Assembly (NCBI GenBank): GCA_024734555.1
Contig: JANPWX010000082.1
Coordinates: forward strand, 665,757-729,756
Length of the DNA stretch: 64,000 nt
Reading direction: 5' to 3'
DNA from: Trochalopteron elliotii
Taxonomy: Eukaryota > Chordata > Aves > Passeriformes > Leiothrichidae
The position numbers and the translations under genes were made by a program. Below, piece after piece: positions 46,901 through 58,132 of the stretch; positions within the stretch are counted from its first letter, which is position 1, and each line of letters opens with the position of its first letter. The notes under the pieces were generated by a model, which saw only the letters and a program-made list of their open reading frames with translations, searched no databases and was not told the DNA's origin.

Positions 46901-49591
46901 AGTGTCCACATTCAGAGCTTATGATTCAACTTCTACCTTAAGTATTTTCTGGAAATAAATACATCCCTGATGCTAACTGCAGTGGATTTATTCCCATGAA
47001 AAAAAGTGGGATACCTAAATAATGCTTGTGTTGTTTCAGGATATTTAAAAATCAAAGCTGAGACCTCAATAAGTTTATAGATTTCTTAAGTTATATGGAA
47101 TTAGCTGTGAAATGTTTTAAATAGCACTAGACCCGTTTTTTACATTTTAAGAACATACTCTGATTAAGAATAATCTAAGGCGTGCTTTATGTGAAATTTT
47201 CAAAGCACACATCTAAGTTAGACTTCATCTTTTGGTGTTTGTAGGAATGGATAAACCATAAACATATTTATTAGAATCATTCTTTCAATTACTTAATTTC
47301 AAAAATAGATCAATGATTTTAAGTGTATATTGATTTAGCGTTCTTCTTGTGCAAATAACCTAGGAAAGAAAACTGGGGACTTATTTGCATATGCAAAGAC
47401 ATCCAAACTATCTTGGGCATCAAAGACAACACGACAGGCTGCCATAATTACCCATGCTATCATATTTCTGTAAGACTACACTGCTGTGCAGAACAAAGCT
47501 TTTTTCTATGGAGACAAAGACTTCCAGAAATATCTGACCTTCCTAATTAAACTACAGTGTAACTTTTTAGGAGTAAACTAAAGGATTAGCAATTATTTTA
47601 GCTTCTTCACAGAGGACATTTATTCCATTTATATTCTACTCAGATTTACAGAGTAGGCATGAAAAATGCATTTGTATATATTATGAAAAACATATTTGAC
47701 TTCAGGAAAGGAGTGGGTTAGGTGATATGCAAAATTTTTAAAGGAAGTCTGTTCAATATTACCATATGAGGGAGCAGCAATGGAGGATGTTTGGAGACAG
47801 AAGGCGGCTTTTTAATATTTAACTTCTTCTATTTGCTCTTGAGGTCTAATAGGAAGGTCTTAAGAAGCATACTAATATGACCACTGAAAATTTTTCTTTA
47901 CATATTTATTTTCAAACATTTTCACCTTTAGGTTAAAATTATTTGCTACTTACACATCATTTCCTTCTGATCTTTTCTTGGCTTTTTTTTTTTGCCTTTT
48001 TTTTTTAACAAGATCTCACAGGAGATGAGAACCAAGCACTAAAAGCACCAACATGAAGTCAACTTTCGTTGCACTTCACAATATCCTTCCATTCTGGGAT
48101 CATTATTTTATCTGTTATCATTGCTTTTAGACTTTATTTACTTCTGTGTTATTGGACTGCATTTTTGGACTACCAGAAAAAGGCAGTAAATTAGGCTGTT
48201 GTATAGGCAGCATTTCTTCATAGTTCCTGAATGCACAGTGATAATAATACAAACCTTGTTCTAAAAATCCTTTCTTTACCTTGCCAGATAGCAAAATGCA
48301 CTACCTAGATAAAAAAATTGTTAGACCAAAGAGAGTAACAGTGATACAGTGAATGGAAGGAAATGGAAGTGTATTTTCTCAAATATTTCTATCTTGTTGC
48401 TATACATGTAATGGCAATAGGTAAAGAATTGGCTGCTACTGATTTAGCAGCTTCTCTAGAAAAATGTTATCTTCCACTCAAGTGATAAAGTCTGTTTAAG
48501 CCTTCTTCCCTTTCCTAAGGGAGGGAAGTGTCCCTTTCAAGTATCAACTTTACACTCAGGGATCTTCTCAATTTCTACATTTCCTTTCCAAAGCAGATGC
48601 TACTCATTTTTGCTCAACAGATACTTGTTGGCCTCATTCTTCCTTGTCAGACCCTTTGGCAGAATCACATACATGAAGTTGTACTTTCTATGCAATTTCA
48701 AGAGCAGCTGGTGATGAAAAGTTGGCAGAGAAGGATAACGATGACAACTTTTTCATAGGTCTGAGTGACTCACAATTTTTCAATATGAAATCTGTGGATT
48801 CTGAAATGATACCAACCTACACTATAGGAAACTACCAGTTATAAATCCTAATCACGGAAACAAGAAAAGTAGATGAATACATTGGCATCTGGTTGCTATA
48901 AGAAAATTACCTGATTTTCCAAAGCTTTAAAATGCAGCAACAAGAATGAGATTTATGGAGGTATCATGCATGTACTCTGGAAAACTAAACAATTCCTGAA
49001 AAATAATGTATTGGCTTTCATCATGTCCACAAGACATATTCACTACAGCCAAAGTATTCAAGCAGCTTATTGCTGAGAAGTATCATGGCACTGAGAAGTA
49101 ACTGCATACAGATTTTTAGCGATTTTCCCCTGAGTCTCTCAAGTACACAACCATTCTTCCAAAACAAGCCAAAATTAGAAACATTAAAAAGAAGAGAAGA
49201 AGAATATGCTTTATCCTTGTACTCCTGGCCAGTGCAGTGTTTCTCATTCTCATTATGTGGTCAGGCTGAGGAGATTTTTTTTCTTGTGATAGATCAGATT
49301 ACATTTCAAGTATGTTAGAGTATTTAGCAGCTGTAAAGCTGTACTGCAGTATACTGCACTTCTGGCAGTCTCAGGAAGAATCAGAAGCCTTCTTTTGCTA
49401 GTTTTATAGCCATTTTGGGAAGAAGTTCCCATAAGGTTTTTTAAACTAATTGCCACAAAGACTTCTACAATAATCCAAAGGCAGAACGGCAGCGTTCCCT
49501 TCTAATGTAGGAGTAATCTAAATTCCCCATGCATTTTTCCTGTGGAAGCAGGAAAAGGCAAAGGGAAGAATAATCCTGCTTAGTTGCATCA

Positions 49592-49692
49592 GGTGCTGGC
49601 TTTGATAGAGTTCATTTTCTTCACAGTAACTGGTATAGGGCTGTGTTTTGAATTTTGGGTTTAACCCAGTTGGGGTTAAACCAAGACACCTC
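49592..49692 (+). mobile_element. Possible ERV fragment
   Basis: The phrase CTTCACAGTAACTGGTATAG and the following GGCTGTGTTTTGAATTT resemble an avian ERV-associated repeat, ending near GTTAAACCAAGACACC. The copy is short and the ends are not defined. Confidence 0.3.
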
Positions 49693-49738
49693 ATTTACAA
49701 AAACAGTCCTTCTTAATTCAGAAGGAAATTTCCAGAGT

Positions 49739-50052
49739 TGTTGCCCTGATGCAGAAACCTTTTGATTGTTACAGTCTTGAACTGGAGTTTCTCACACAGC
49801 TTCACAAAAACAGTATGTATTTTTAGCATTTATCTATTGTTTACATTTTTCTGCTATGGGTGGAGAAATGTGATGGACGGTGATGTTCACCATCCAGGTC
49901 AAGAGGTGGCAACCTGTGTAGCCAATCTCTGGCTTTTTGTAAAAATGTATATATGGAGTCAGATTTATAGAATAAAGTAGTAGAAGCCTTCCCTTGACCT
50001 GCTGCGTGCCTGCGTCTGCCTCATTCCTTGGGTCGTCCCTGCACCTGCCACA
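49739..50052 (+). mobile_element. Short solo LTR (314 bp), 6-bp target-site duplication
   Basis: Starts TGTTGCCCTG and ends CCTGCCACA, flanked by the exact 6-bp repeat CAGAGT at 49733-49738 and 50053-50058. AATAAA at 49971-49976 is followed by a GC-richer R/U5-like stretch. The length and 6-bp duplication fit class II (ERVK/alpharetrovirus-like) avian elements. No internal genes are present. Confidence 0.8.
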
Positions 50053-50659
50053 CAGAGTAGTTGCTGTGATAAAAGGAATTGTCAAAGTTAAAAGCCAGAT
50101 ACACCTAGAGAAGACTGTTTTTAAATCCTGAACCAATTTGTTCAGTAGATCAGTAGATACAAAGACTGAAACATAAAAAGGGTATTTTTGTTTAAACTTA
50201 ATACAAATATAAAACTCCTCTTTAAATTTTAAAAGAAAGCAAGCTTACTGTCTATGAACTTCATAACCATCCTGAACAGAGGGCTTGGAAAAATACAACT
50301 AGTGGTTATTTTATATTTCACATGAAAATACAAAAAAAAGTATTTTGCTTTAACACAGTGAAATCCCTGTTATTAGACAGACAGTATAGCGTCTGTTACT
50401 AGATTGTTTTGGCAGCAGCCTTACCTGCTATTTAAAATATTCAGTGCTCAGTAACATGATCTAAATTCTACAGACTTCACGTTGGTTTTCTGCCTTTTTC
50501 TGGCTTAGTCTACTTATTCAACAAAATCAAACAAGAGCATTCATTATTATTTGTCTTAGTTCAGCTAGTCTTGCAGAAACAGGCAAAAAAAAATCTTTGA
50601 ATACAAGAAGTAATCATTGTAACGATTTGGATGAAAATGTAACCCAGGAAATTATATAT

Positions 50660-50684
50660 ATGACATATATATAATATATGTCAT
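50660..50684. repeat. Perfect inverted repeat, 11-bp arms with a 3-nt spacer
   Basis: ATGACATATAT, then ATA, then ATATATGTCAT. It can fold as a small AT-rich hairpin. It is too short for a microRNA precursor. Confidence 0.9.
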
Positions 50685-52261
50685 TCCTGAAGTTTTCATG
50701 TCACAGATTTCTAATCTATAAATACAATTACCTCTAAGCCCATTTAAAAATTATTACATACCTACTATAAAAGTTTTTTCTAAAAGCATCCTATGAACTG
50801 AAATATCAGAGGTAACATCTACCTATGCTCCAGAATACTGTAGTAGTGATGTGACGAGCATTAGAATTGTTATACAACTCATGAAGTATGCATTCAATGC
50901 TAAAATCATAAAGTGCCACAGGTACAATCCATGAAAGAACTCTATATGGTCTCCCAAAGAGCACACTGTATGTGCTGTGCATACAGCACAGAACCTTACA
51001 GTAACTCAAGCATTACTAGATTTGTAATACAGGATTACTGATGCCTACAGGCATATATCAAAAATCACAGACTCACTGGTAAAAAAAAAATCTGTGCTGC
51101 AGAATTCATTATTTCTAGTGCATGAAGAAGAAAATTATTCAGAACTACTTGAGGTTAAGTCATTTGTCATATGTATGCAAGCAATTACGCTTAGTGAAAA
51201 GGAGGATTAAAGGTCTCCTAGTTGAAAGTATGACTAAAAAAAGATACATATTTTGAACAGAAAATCCATCACAATTCTTCGACATTATAGTGGATTAACT
51301 GCTGGAAAAATGCATTGTGATAAATAGTATAATTATGTAATTACTAAGCAAGATAGCATGTCACATTTATCTGGTGAGATGAAATGGCTTTTCCAGTGCT
51401 TTAACTGAGGTTCCTGAAAATAGTCCTACACTCACCTATACGTAAGTGAATTCTATCTTTCATTAAATGTGTCTAGGTATCATTTTGATACTGCTTAGAA
51501 GAAGGATCTTATACTCTGTCTAGATCACTCTTGACTGCCCATTTGCTACATGAACATAGTTCTTCTACACTCTCAGAATTTCTGAGGCCTCTGAGATAAT
51601 ACGAATTCTACTCCATGCTCAGAATCCTATATCCTAAATTCTGTGCAACATAAATTTATTGAAAGAAGGCTCCTGCCTCTTAGATGAGTAAATAAAAACG
51701 TAAGAATCCTTGATTTTATATAATTTTGCTTGATTTTAGTACAGAGAATTCCATTCACTGATTCTGTCACTCAAGCTAATATTGTTACTAACACCCTCCA
51801 AAATCATAAGGATAAATAAAATCCTCTAACACTGTCTTCTTAGTGCTAGCAAGCAAGGCATTACTTTATTCTTGGTGAGGAGGGTGTGTATGTGGCCAAC
51901 AAAATTCCAGCCTCCAAATAAAAATTGATACAAAACTTTTTAACCTATTTATACATCTTTAGCAAACAAAGAAATTAGTGTTCATTAGTTCTAAATTACA
52001 TAATTATCTTTCAATAACTAATATTCTATCCTCTATTGCTTATTTAGTTCTCTTTGCACATCCTAATTAGTCCATATTTTTAATATTTTTAGTATCTCTT
52101 TCCTCCAGCAGGGACTTTCCAGCACACATACTTAGTCTCTTCTTTATCTTCTGGTTTCTGCAAAATGACCTTGTGATCCACATATTCTGTACTCCTTGTA
52201 TCCAACTTCAACAATACATCTCTCTTCTCACAGGCTTTCTTCATTGAAGCATATAAAGCTT

Positions 52262-52303
52262 AGTTTAACAAAACTAATTTCAGTTTAACAAAACTAATTT
52301 CAG
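52262..52303. repeat. 20-bp tandem duplication
   Basis: AGTTTAACAAAACTAATTTC occurs twice without a gap, 313 bp downstream in gene sense of the ANO3 exon at 52616-52752. The copies are identical, so the event is probably recent. Confidence 0.9.
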
Positions 52304-52615
52304 TAATTTTACACAGTTGTGTTTCCACAATAGCAGCTCATAACAGCTTTGCTAAACGCTAACTAAAAGTGATTTAAGACTTAAAACACTGCTTATGAGC
52401 AATTAAAAAAAAATAAAAGTTAACTAAAATCATTAACTAAAATTATTTTAGAAGTTTTATCATTTCCAACAACTTGGGAGACACCTAAATTTCTTACCAG
52501 GAGACACCCATTTACTCAGGCTGCAACATATGCAGGTCTTTAAAAATTGCATTTTAAAAATATTTAAGCACATTCTGACAGTTGATAAAATTTCACAGAA
52601 TTTTGTGACGATTAC

Positions 52616-52752
52616 CTTTAAAGATGATTTAGTTCGATGTTCTGATTTCTGCCTGGTGAGCTTATTTTGAATAAGCAATGACTGATCTGTACGAGCATCA
52701 TAATTCCCATGTTCTGAATCATCTGTATATGTATCTTTGTCCTTTCCTACAT
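52616..52752 (-). CDS. ANO3: ANO3 exon: N-terminal cytoplasmic GKDKD...SEH segment
   Basis: Encodes (D)VGKDKDTYTDDSEHGNYDA, then RTDQSLLIQNKLTRQKSEHR and TKSSLK. Mammalian ANO3 has LGKDKDYTDESEHATYD followed by a similar Lys/Ser-rich stretch. This is the disordered N-terminal region ahead of the dimerization domain, and ANO4 lacks a close match. The acceptor ATTTTCCTTCAG and donor TTAAAG|GTAATC are good. The exon needs one nucleotide from the preceding exon and ends in phase 0. Confidence 0.93.
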
Positions 52753-54083
52753 CTGAAGGAAAATCACAAGAAAACAATGGGCTCATTTTAGATTATATTG
52801 GATAGAAATAAACAGCATTATTACAGCCACAGTTGAATATTCATTTTACATATACACTTTTTAATAGCATATTTCTTTTCCTGTTAAAGCTTTATACTTG
52901 AAATGTTATCATGTTTATGGTAAACTAGAAGTGGCTGCTATTTTTAGTAGGTCTATAGAAATGGGTTTTTTATTAACATTCAAATAAAAAAAGTCTATAA
53001 CCTCCTTTACAGTAGTTTTAAAAATCAAAGTAATATGAATATTCAACTGCTTGACTCACAGTTGTTGGGGCTCAAGATGTTTCACCAAATAAGCAGCACA
53101 CCCTGGACACCAGAGTAGCATCTCATGTTTTAAATGTAAACAAGCAATTGAAATGCCCGATTCCCCTACACACATGCAGAGATAGCATTTGAAAATTTTC
53201 ACATTAAGATATCGTACTAAGTGTTTCAGAACACATTTTAATAGGTGTAACTGATGGTGGTAGAAGGTAGAAGGCCTTCATGAAGAAGTGTTCATCTTGT
53301 CATTGGATTTAGTTTTATTTGCTCAACTAGAGTTTTTATGAACTTAGTTGAGTACCCTAAGAGAGCTGCAGGAAACTGAAGACCTCCCTCAGAGCTTACC
53401 CATATTGACCATCAAAAAATCATGACAATATTTGCCCTATACACTCAGCAGGAGTAAAATGAAGGGAAATGCCTATACAGTGTTAGACTGTAAAGTTTTA
53501 ATAAATGTTGGGAAATGGCTAGTCTTGAAAAAACATGTTAAAGATTAAAAAGATGGAATAATCATTGCTACACAATATTATCTTGGACAAATTGGAAAAA
53601 GAAACATATTCAGACAAAAGATTACCCATAAATCCTCAGTCAAGTTCCCATCTCAGCTTTCACATCAACATGGGAAAAGTCAGGTAGACTAGGAACAGCA
53701 TTTAGGAACAGCATAGTTCAGTAATTCTAAAGCCTAAATAGAAGCCAAGAAAAAAGTCGTGCTTGCTGTGGGAACTACAATCTTAAATTTCATGGATTTT
53801 GAATTCACAAAAGTTCATCTGCAACATTTAAGTATTTTTAATTAAGTTGTTCAGTTAAATTCTCTACACTAAGTACTACAGAAATTAAAAAAAACAAAAC
53901 TAACCACAATTATCTCATGCACCCTAGACATTTCGCATTTCTGAGATATGGAATATTAAAAACCAGAACAAAAAGAGAGAACTATTTTTTCTTCAATTTA
54001 GTTACAACATAATGATTATACGAAACGTTCCCTTGATAATTTCTAACATTGATATTAATCATGGCAAATCAGTGATGGGATTT
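52753..54083. other. ANO3 intron, nothing recognised
   Basis: AT-rich intron between the N-terminal exon and the GC-rich LTR. A 13-bp repeat (AGGAACAGCATTT-like) occurs twice near 53691-53714. Confidence 0.5.
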
Positions 54084-55465
54084 TGTCATAGGTTAATAGT
54101 TTGTTTTTTTGGTTAATAGAATATTGCTCTGCTAGGACCTTAAAATCCTTTGGAAAGGACAGGGACCTATCAGAGGCCAGTTTTTGGATTGGCATGTAGT
54201 TTTGATCACTCAGAAAACAGAATGCAACTTTTAGTAATACTCATATAAAGCTGAGACTGGGTTCGAGGCCTCCTCTTCCTCTTGTCGGGTTACCAGGTAA
54301 CATCGTGGGTAGCCAAGGGGGGCCCGGCTTACGCCCCACTGCCCCAGGGTGGCCGGGCCAGGCCGGGCCTCCGGGAGCTGCTGCCCACAGAGGAGTCAGG
54401 GCCGGCTGAGCCCTTTCCCTGGCTGCCCGCAGAGGAGGCAGGGTTGGCTGAGCCCTTTTCTCCAGGTGCCAGCGGCAGTGCTGCAGTTCGGCAGGGCTGG
54501 CTGTGTCTGGGGCCGCGGCAGGGATCGGGGCCGCGCAGTGGCAGGGCCGTGACCTGGCCCCCTGGCTGCTGGCACCCCTGGCCTGGGGGGCGGATGGGAT
54601 TCCCCTACACTCCACGCCAGGCCCCAGAAAGCAGCTACAAGTGGCTCACACCATCAGATTAAGGCTGGAAGAGAAGGCATCCATCAGCTTCCCCACCACC
54701 GGCATGGCTTTGAAATCTTTGGGCTGCCTGGCAGAGATCACATGACCACCGCAGGCCTGGACAAGTTTTAACTCTGTCCTGACAAAGAATGAGACTTTCT
54801 TAAACTCTAACCCATCTCAGAGATGAGAGAAAAGGCCAAATTAGAGATATGTAAAGGGACAATACGAAGATATCAAAGTCAGTAAACTAAAAGTGACTTC
54901 TTAAGCAGGAGAGATGACAAAGCTACCTAAGTCCTAGGCTGAAATCTCCTGGGAGTTTTAGTAACAGATTGTAATATGAATATGCCAAAGTATTCCCTTA
55001 AATCCCTTAAATTGGGGAAATGATTTGTGGATTTTAAAGCAAAGGTAACTGTAATGGACTGGGTGAATATTGAATTAGAAGTTGTGATTTGTTGGTCCCA
55101 TGAGAGGTTTGAACAGAGTTAGAAGCCACAAGTAAACTGTTTCTCTTGTGGAAAGTTACCAAAACAACAGGAGAGACTTCTCTCTCTCAAAGACTGAATG
55201 AATGACTATTCTATAAATTGTACTTGACCTGGCATTCTGAGTTTTGTCTCTTTACACTGTTTGTAGAAAATGAATAGTTTGTGGTGGGAGAAAGGGCTGG
55301 TTTAGAAATTAATTTGTGTCTTTTTTTCTTTTCCTTTGCTTTTCTAGTTGTATGCTAATAAAATTTATCTGTTTACTTTCAAGCTGGGCCTGTTTTGCCT
55401 TTTTCTCCCAAAATCTTATCTCCCAATTTTGGCAAACAAAATTTGGCGAACGTGAAACCACCATA
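54084..55465 (+). mobile_element. Solo LTR (1,382 bp), copy C, with a GC-rich core and 5-bp target-site duplication
   Basis: Begins TGTCATAGG and ends GTGAAACCACCATA, flanked by exact GATTT at 54079-54083 and 55466-55470. The last roughly 330 bp resemble the LTRs at 9700, 15371 and 61725 (GAGACTTCTCTCTCT, GAGTTTTGTCTCTTTACA and AATAAA at 55357-55362). A CpG- and GC-rich block of about 400 bp lies at 54250-54650, downstream of a CATATAAAG box. Open frames on both strands there reflect base composition, not genes. The terminal CA has become TA. Confidence 0.82.
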
Positions 55466-55470
55466 GATTT

Positions 55471-56301
55471 CTTAATGTACTAAACAGCTAATTTTAATTG
55501 CCAATGTGCCTAACTCAGGGATTTTATTTATTTTAAACAATGTTTTAACTTAATATACAACTTAATCTCTGCTCAACAAAAATGAATGTAGTTAAAAGAA
55601 GCTTTCAGGTGGTACGTATATAAAGTAGGAAACTGTAGTTAGCAACTGCGCAGATTTGACTTATGCCTAGGTTTGATGAGCTCTTAGTTTTACTGAAGAT
55701 CAAGAGTTTGTAATAGGAGCCAGTAAAATGAAGAAACAGGCCTATGAAACCTAAACTAGGTCATTTAAGCTGAAAAAAAGACTATACTTACATTAAGAAG
55801 TCTATTTCTATGAGGGAAGTTATAGAGGATTAGACATTATGAGTACACCTAGTACTAAAAACCAAAAAAAACCTTTTGCAAAACATTTGCAACTTTTTTT
55901 GTTTAAATAATTTGAAGTTATGAATAAGTTTTCCTTCTGTGCTCAACACACTTCACCTGCTAAACATTTAAATTGCAACATCTCTCTTCTGTAAAAAAAT
56001 CCCGCACTTAGAGATACCTCCTATCTTGCCTGAAATGTAGTCAAAATCTGTTTTAGCAAAACAAAAACCACAAATCAACCCTTAAAATTAAAGAAATTTA
56101 TAATTATAAAGAAACTTTTTATAAAATTCAAAGATACTTCCTATTGTATCTTTCAGCAGTTGATGACTTATTTTATGCACATGAAGCACTGTCCCACTGT
56201 GTAATGATATTAATACAGTAAAAAGTGGAAGAATATTTAGCACTTAAATATTCCAGGTGAATAAGCATTTGTTACACCTGTCTGAAAAAATGTAAGGCTG
56301 A
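55471..56301. other. ANO3 intron, nothing recognised
   Basis: AT-rich sequence between two LTRs. No exon or repeat was identified. Confidence 0.5.
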
Positions 56302-56306
56302 GACAC

Positions 56307-56985
56307 TGTCCTGTTTTAGAGCAAATTTGGGAGGAAACCTCCAAATGGAGTTCCTCTGGAGAGCAAACCCAAACAGCCCCTCCTCGCCCCCAGCTGGTCC
56401 GGGAAAATAACTTCCTCAGAGAAGAGTGGAAAAAACTATTTATTTAACAAACAGACTGCCCACAAGCATAAAGAATGAGTAACATGAAACAATAAAACCT
56501 CTCGCCGCTCTGAAGAGAGATGGCAAAACTGAGAGAAGTCCTTGCTGTGAGTTAGCTCAGGTGCCTCAGTCTCTTATCAGTTCCAGTCCCTTTGGTGCTG
56601 GAAAATGCCAAGGTCTAGGCCCGGTAGGCCACGAGCACAAGATCCCGGTGCTCCTCTGGGCTTTTTCAGTCCAGAGCAGATTTAAACAGTCCCAAGAAAA
56701 AGGAAGAAAAAAAAAAAAAAACAGTCCAGGAACCTTCTTTGCCTCAGCTAGCTAAACTAACTAAAAGGAAAAAAGAACTCTCTGGCCACTGTCCATGCAT
56801 CTGACAAACATAGACCATCCCAAGGACAAAGAAGAAGATGCAGAGGAGTGAACGCTGTTTTTCAAAACCAACTGAGCACTTCTTCTTTCCCTGCTCACTC
56901 TCAGAACCAATCTTAAAGGTACAGAACACACAGCCCACACAGAACAGACGATTGGGGATACAGGCATCATAGTCACCCTAGGACA
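56307..56985 (-). mobile_element. Solo LTR (679 bp), inverted copy of the 12393-13072 family
   Basis: On the plus strand it runs from TGTCCTGTTTTAG to CCCTAGGACA, the reverse complement of the element at 12393-13072. The target duplication GACAC is exact at 56302-56306 and 56986-56990. The ATT microsatellite of the other copy is absent here. The LTR is sense-oriented with respect to ANO3, so its promoter and polyadenylation signals would read in the gene's direction. Confidence 0.88.
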
Positions 56986-57039
56986 GACACATACAAGTCG
57001 TACTTCAAAAGTATATTCAAAAGTGTGCATTGTTCTTAC

Positions 57040-57117
57040 CATTCACGTAGTTTTGGACACTAATGTCAACAAAACTCCTAAAATACAGTTTGTAAATACT
57101 AGTCTTCCCATTTACCT
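57040..57117 (-). CDS. ANO3: Candidate ANO3 N-terminal exon
   Basis: On the minus strand a pyrimidine-rich tract leads to AAAAG|AG or AAAAGAG|GTAAAT. The frame then reads VNGKTSIYKLYFRSFVDISV and QNYVN, ending at a good donor, AATG|GTAAGA. The single overhanging G completes the Asp codon required by the next exon (52616-52752). Mammalian ANO3 has VN...VLRCSFADLSDF directly before its GKDKD segment, so SFVDIS aligns with SFADLS at the right distance. The match is short and the acceptor is not certain (57115 or 57117). The LTR at 56307-56985 ends 54 bp from the donor. Confidence 0.55.
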
Positions 57118-58132
57118 CTTTTGCAGTATATAGTAAAAGAAAATTGTTTATATAAATAATTATACTCTAAGTTCAACAGAATGCATAATATTTCTATACC
57201 AGAAGAGGTTAAAGAAAAATAGTAACATGTTTTGGGAGGCTCGTTTTATTTCTTAAGCAGAACTTTTTGCAAATTTCTTTTGATTATTTTTAATGTTTTT
57301 AAAGAACAAAAACCAAAATATGTTGATTTTAGAAAAAGAATTTAAGAGAAGATGACAGCAGCTAACCTTTGCTACTAACAGCACTGACTGTTTTTCTATT
57401 TTTTATGACCAGGTGCTTTTTCTGTGATAAGGTATCCACTACTTTTATTAAAAACAGAAGTCTCTTTCCTGTATTTTTCCACCCAAAAAGCCAGAATTAC
57501 ATTTCCTTAAAGATAACATGCATACTAAATGCACAAGTGATTTTAGTCCTTGAGATCTTCTTCAATAACTGCATATTCTAAGCTTCTGTGACTTTTTTTT
57601 TTATATCATGTTTGATTATAAAGTAACACTTTATAATTTTCTGTCATCCTTTCCTCCATAATCTCTATTATTTGATTGTGTATTTCATCTTCATGTTAGA
57701 TTGCCACAACACAAACCAAGACAGCATCCCTGAATCTTGTGTCTCGAGTTGTACTTCTCAAGGATGTTTTTAATGTAACTTACCCCAAAATCAATGTTAT
57801 GGACTAACAGTCTTTCTATTTGATTTGCAGTATAAGTATCCATCTTTAAATTAAAACATGATTCTTAATTTGGCTGCAGCTCCACAAAACACAATGAGAA
57901 AAGCTTGACTGCCTGAAGTTCTCTCCCTCAGCACTTTGGGAAAGCTACTGTTTACTGCATTTTTATTTTCCACCATGTCTTCCCTGACCCATGACAACCC
58001 ATTTGGTTGTTACTGTCGAGAGCTGCCAGTGCTCTCTATTCTTGTACTTCTTGGATAAGCTCTAATGCTCACCGCCACACTTAGTCTCCTTGACTTTGGA
58101 ATCAAGATTGGGTAGGCAAGAAGCCAAAGGAA
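57118..58132. other. Presumed upstream ANO3 intron, no exon recognised
   Basis: AT-rich. The remaining ANO3 N-terminal exons were looked for on the minus strand and not found. A Met-initiated frame at 57784-57843 with a GTAAGT donor was examined and rejected because its phase gives a stop. Confidence 0.5.

Larger units (their letters stand above)
38837..52615. other. Large ANO3 intron (13.8 kb) with CR1, LTR and small repeats
   Basis: No exon was recognised in this intron. The mobile elements and tandem repeats inside it are listed separately. The rest is AT-rich. A slightly GC-rich open frame at 45245-45448 has no recognised relatives. A TG/TA-rich simple repeat lies at about 46258-46330. 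Confidence 0.55.
4931..57117 (-). other. ANO3: ANO3 gene body, partial (N-terminal half through start of TM2)
   Basis: Twelve exons, eleven of them firm, run from high to low coordinates. Exon phases join without a break: 57040-57117 (candidate), 52616-52752, 38684-38836, 36894-36994, 32550-32594, 26212-26343, 24778-24884, 23275-23330, 20821-20942, 19461-19595, 12241-12337 and 4931-4991. The product is anoctamin-3 of the TMEM16 family; in mammals it is linked to neuronal excitability and lipid scrambling, and human variants cause dystonia 24. ANO3 was chosen over the close relative ANO4 by the N-terminal GKDKD...SEH exon, the YGLFTM segment after TM1 and the antisense MUC15 neighbour. About 407 codons are present, roughly two fifths of the usual 980-residue protein. 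Confidence 0.93.

Noticed and set aside
54241..54662. Overlapping 124- and 126-codon frames on both strands
   Set aside because: Both fall in the GC-rich core of the LTR, where stop codons are scarce for compositional reasons; no conserved motif.
57784..57843. Minus-strand ATG frame reading MDTYTANQIERLLVHNIDFG with a GTAAGT donor, as an alternative first ANO3 exon
   Set aside because: It ends in phase 0, while the following exon at 52752 needs one nucleotide; joining them gives an immediate stop codon (ATG TAG).
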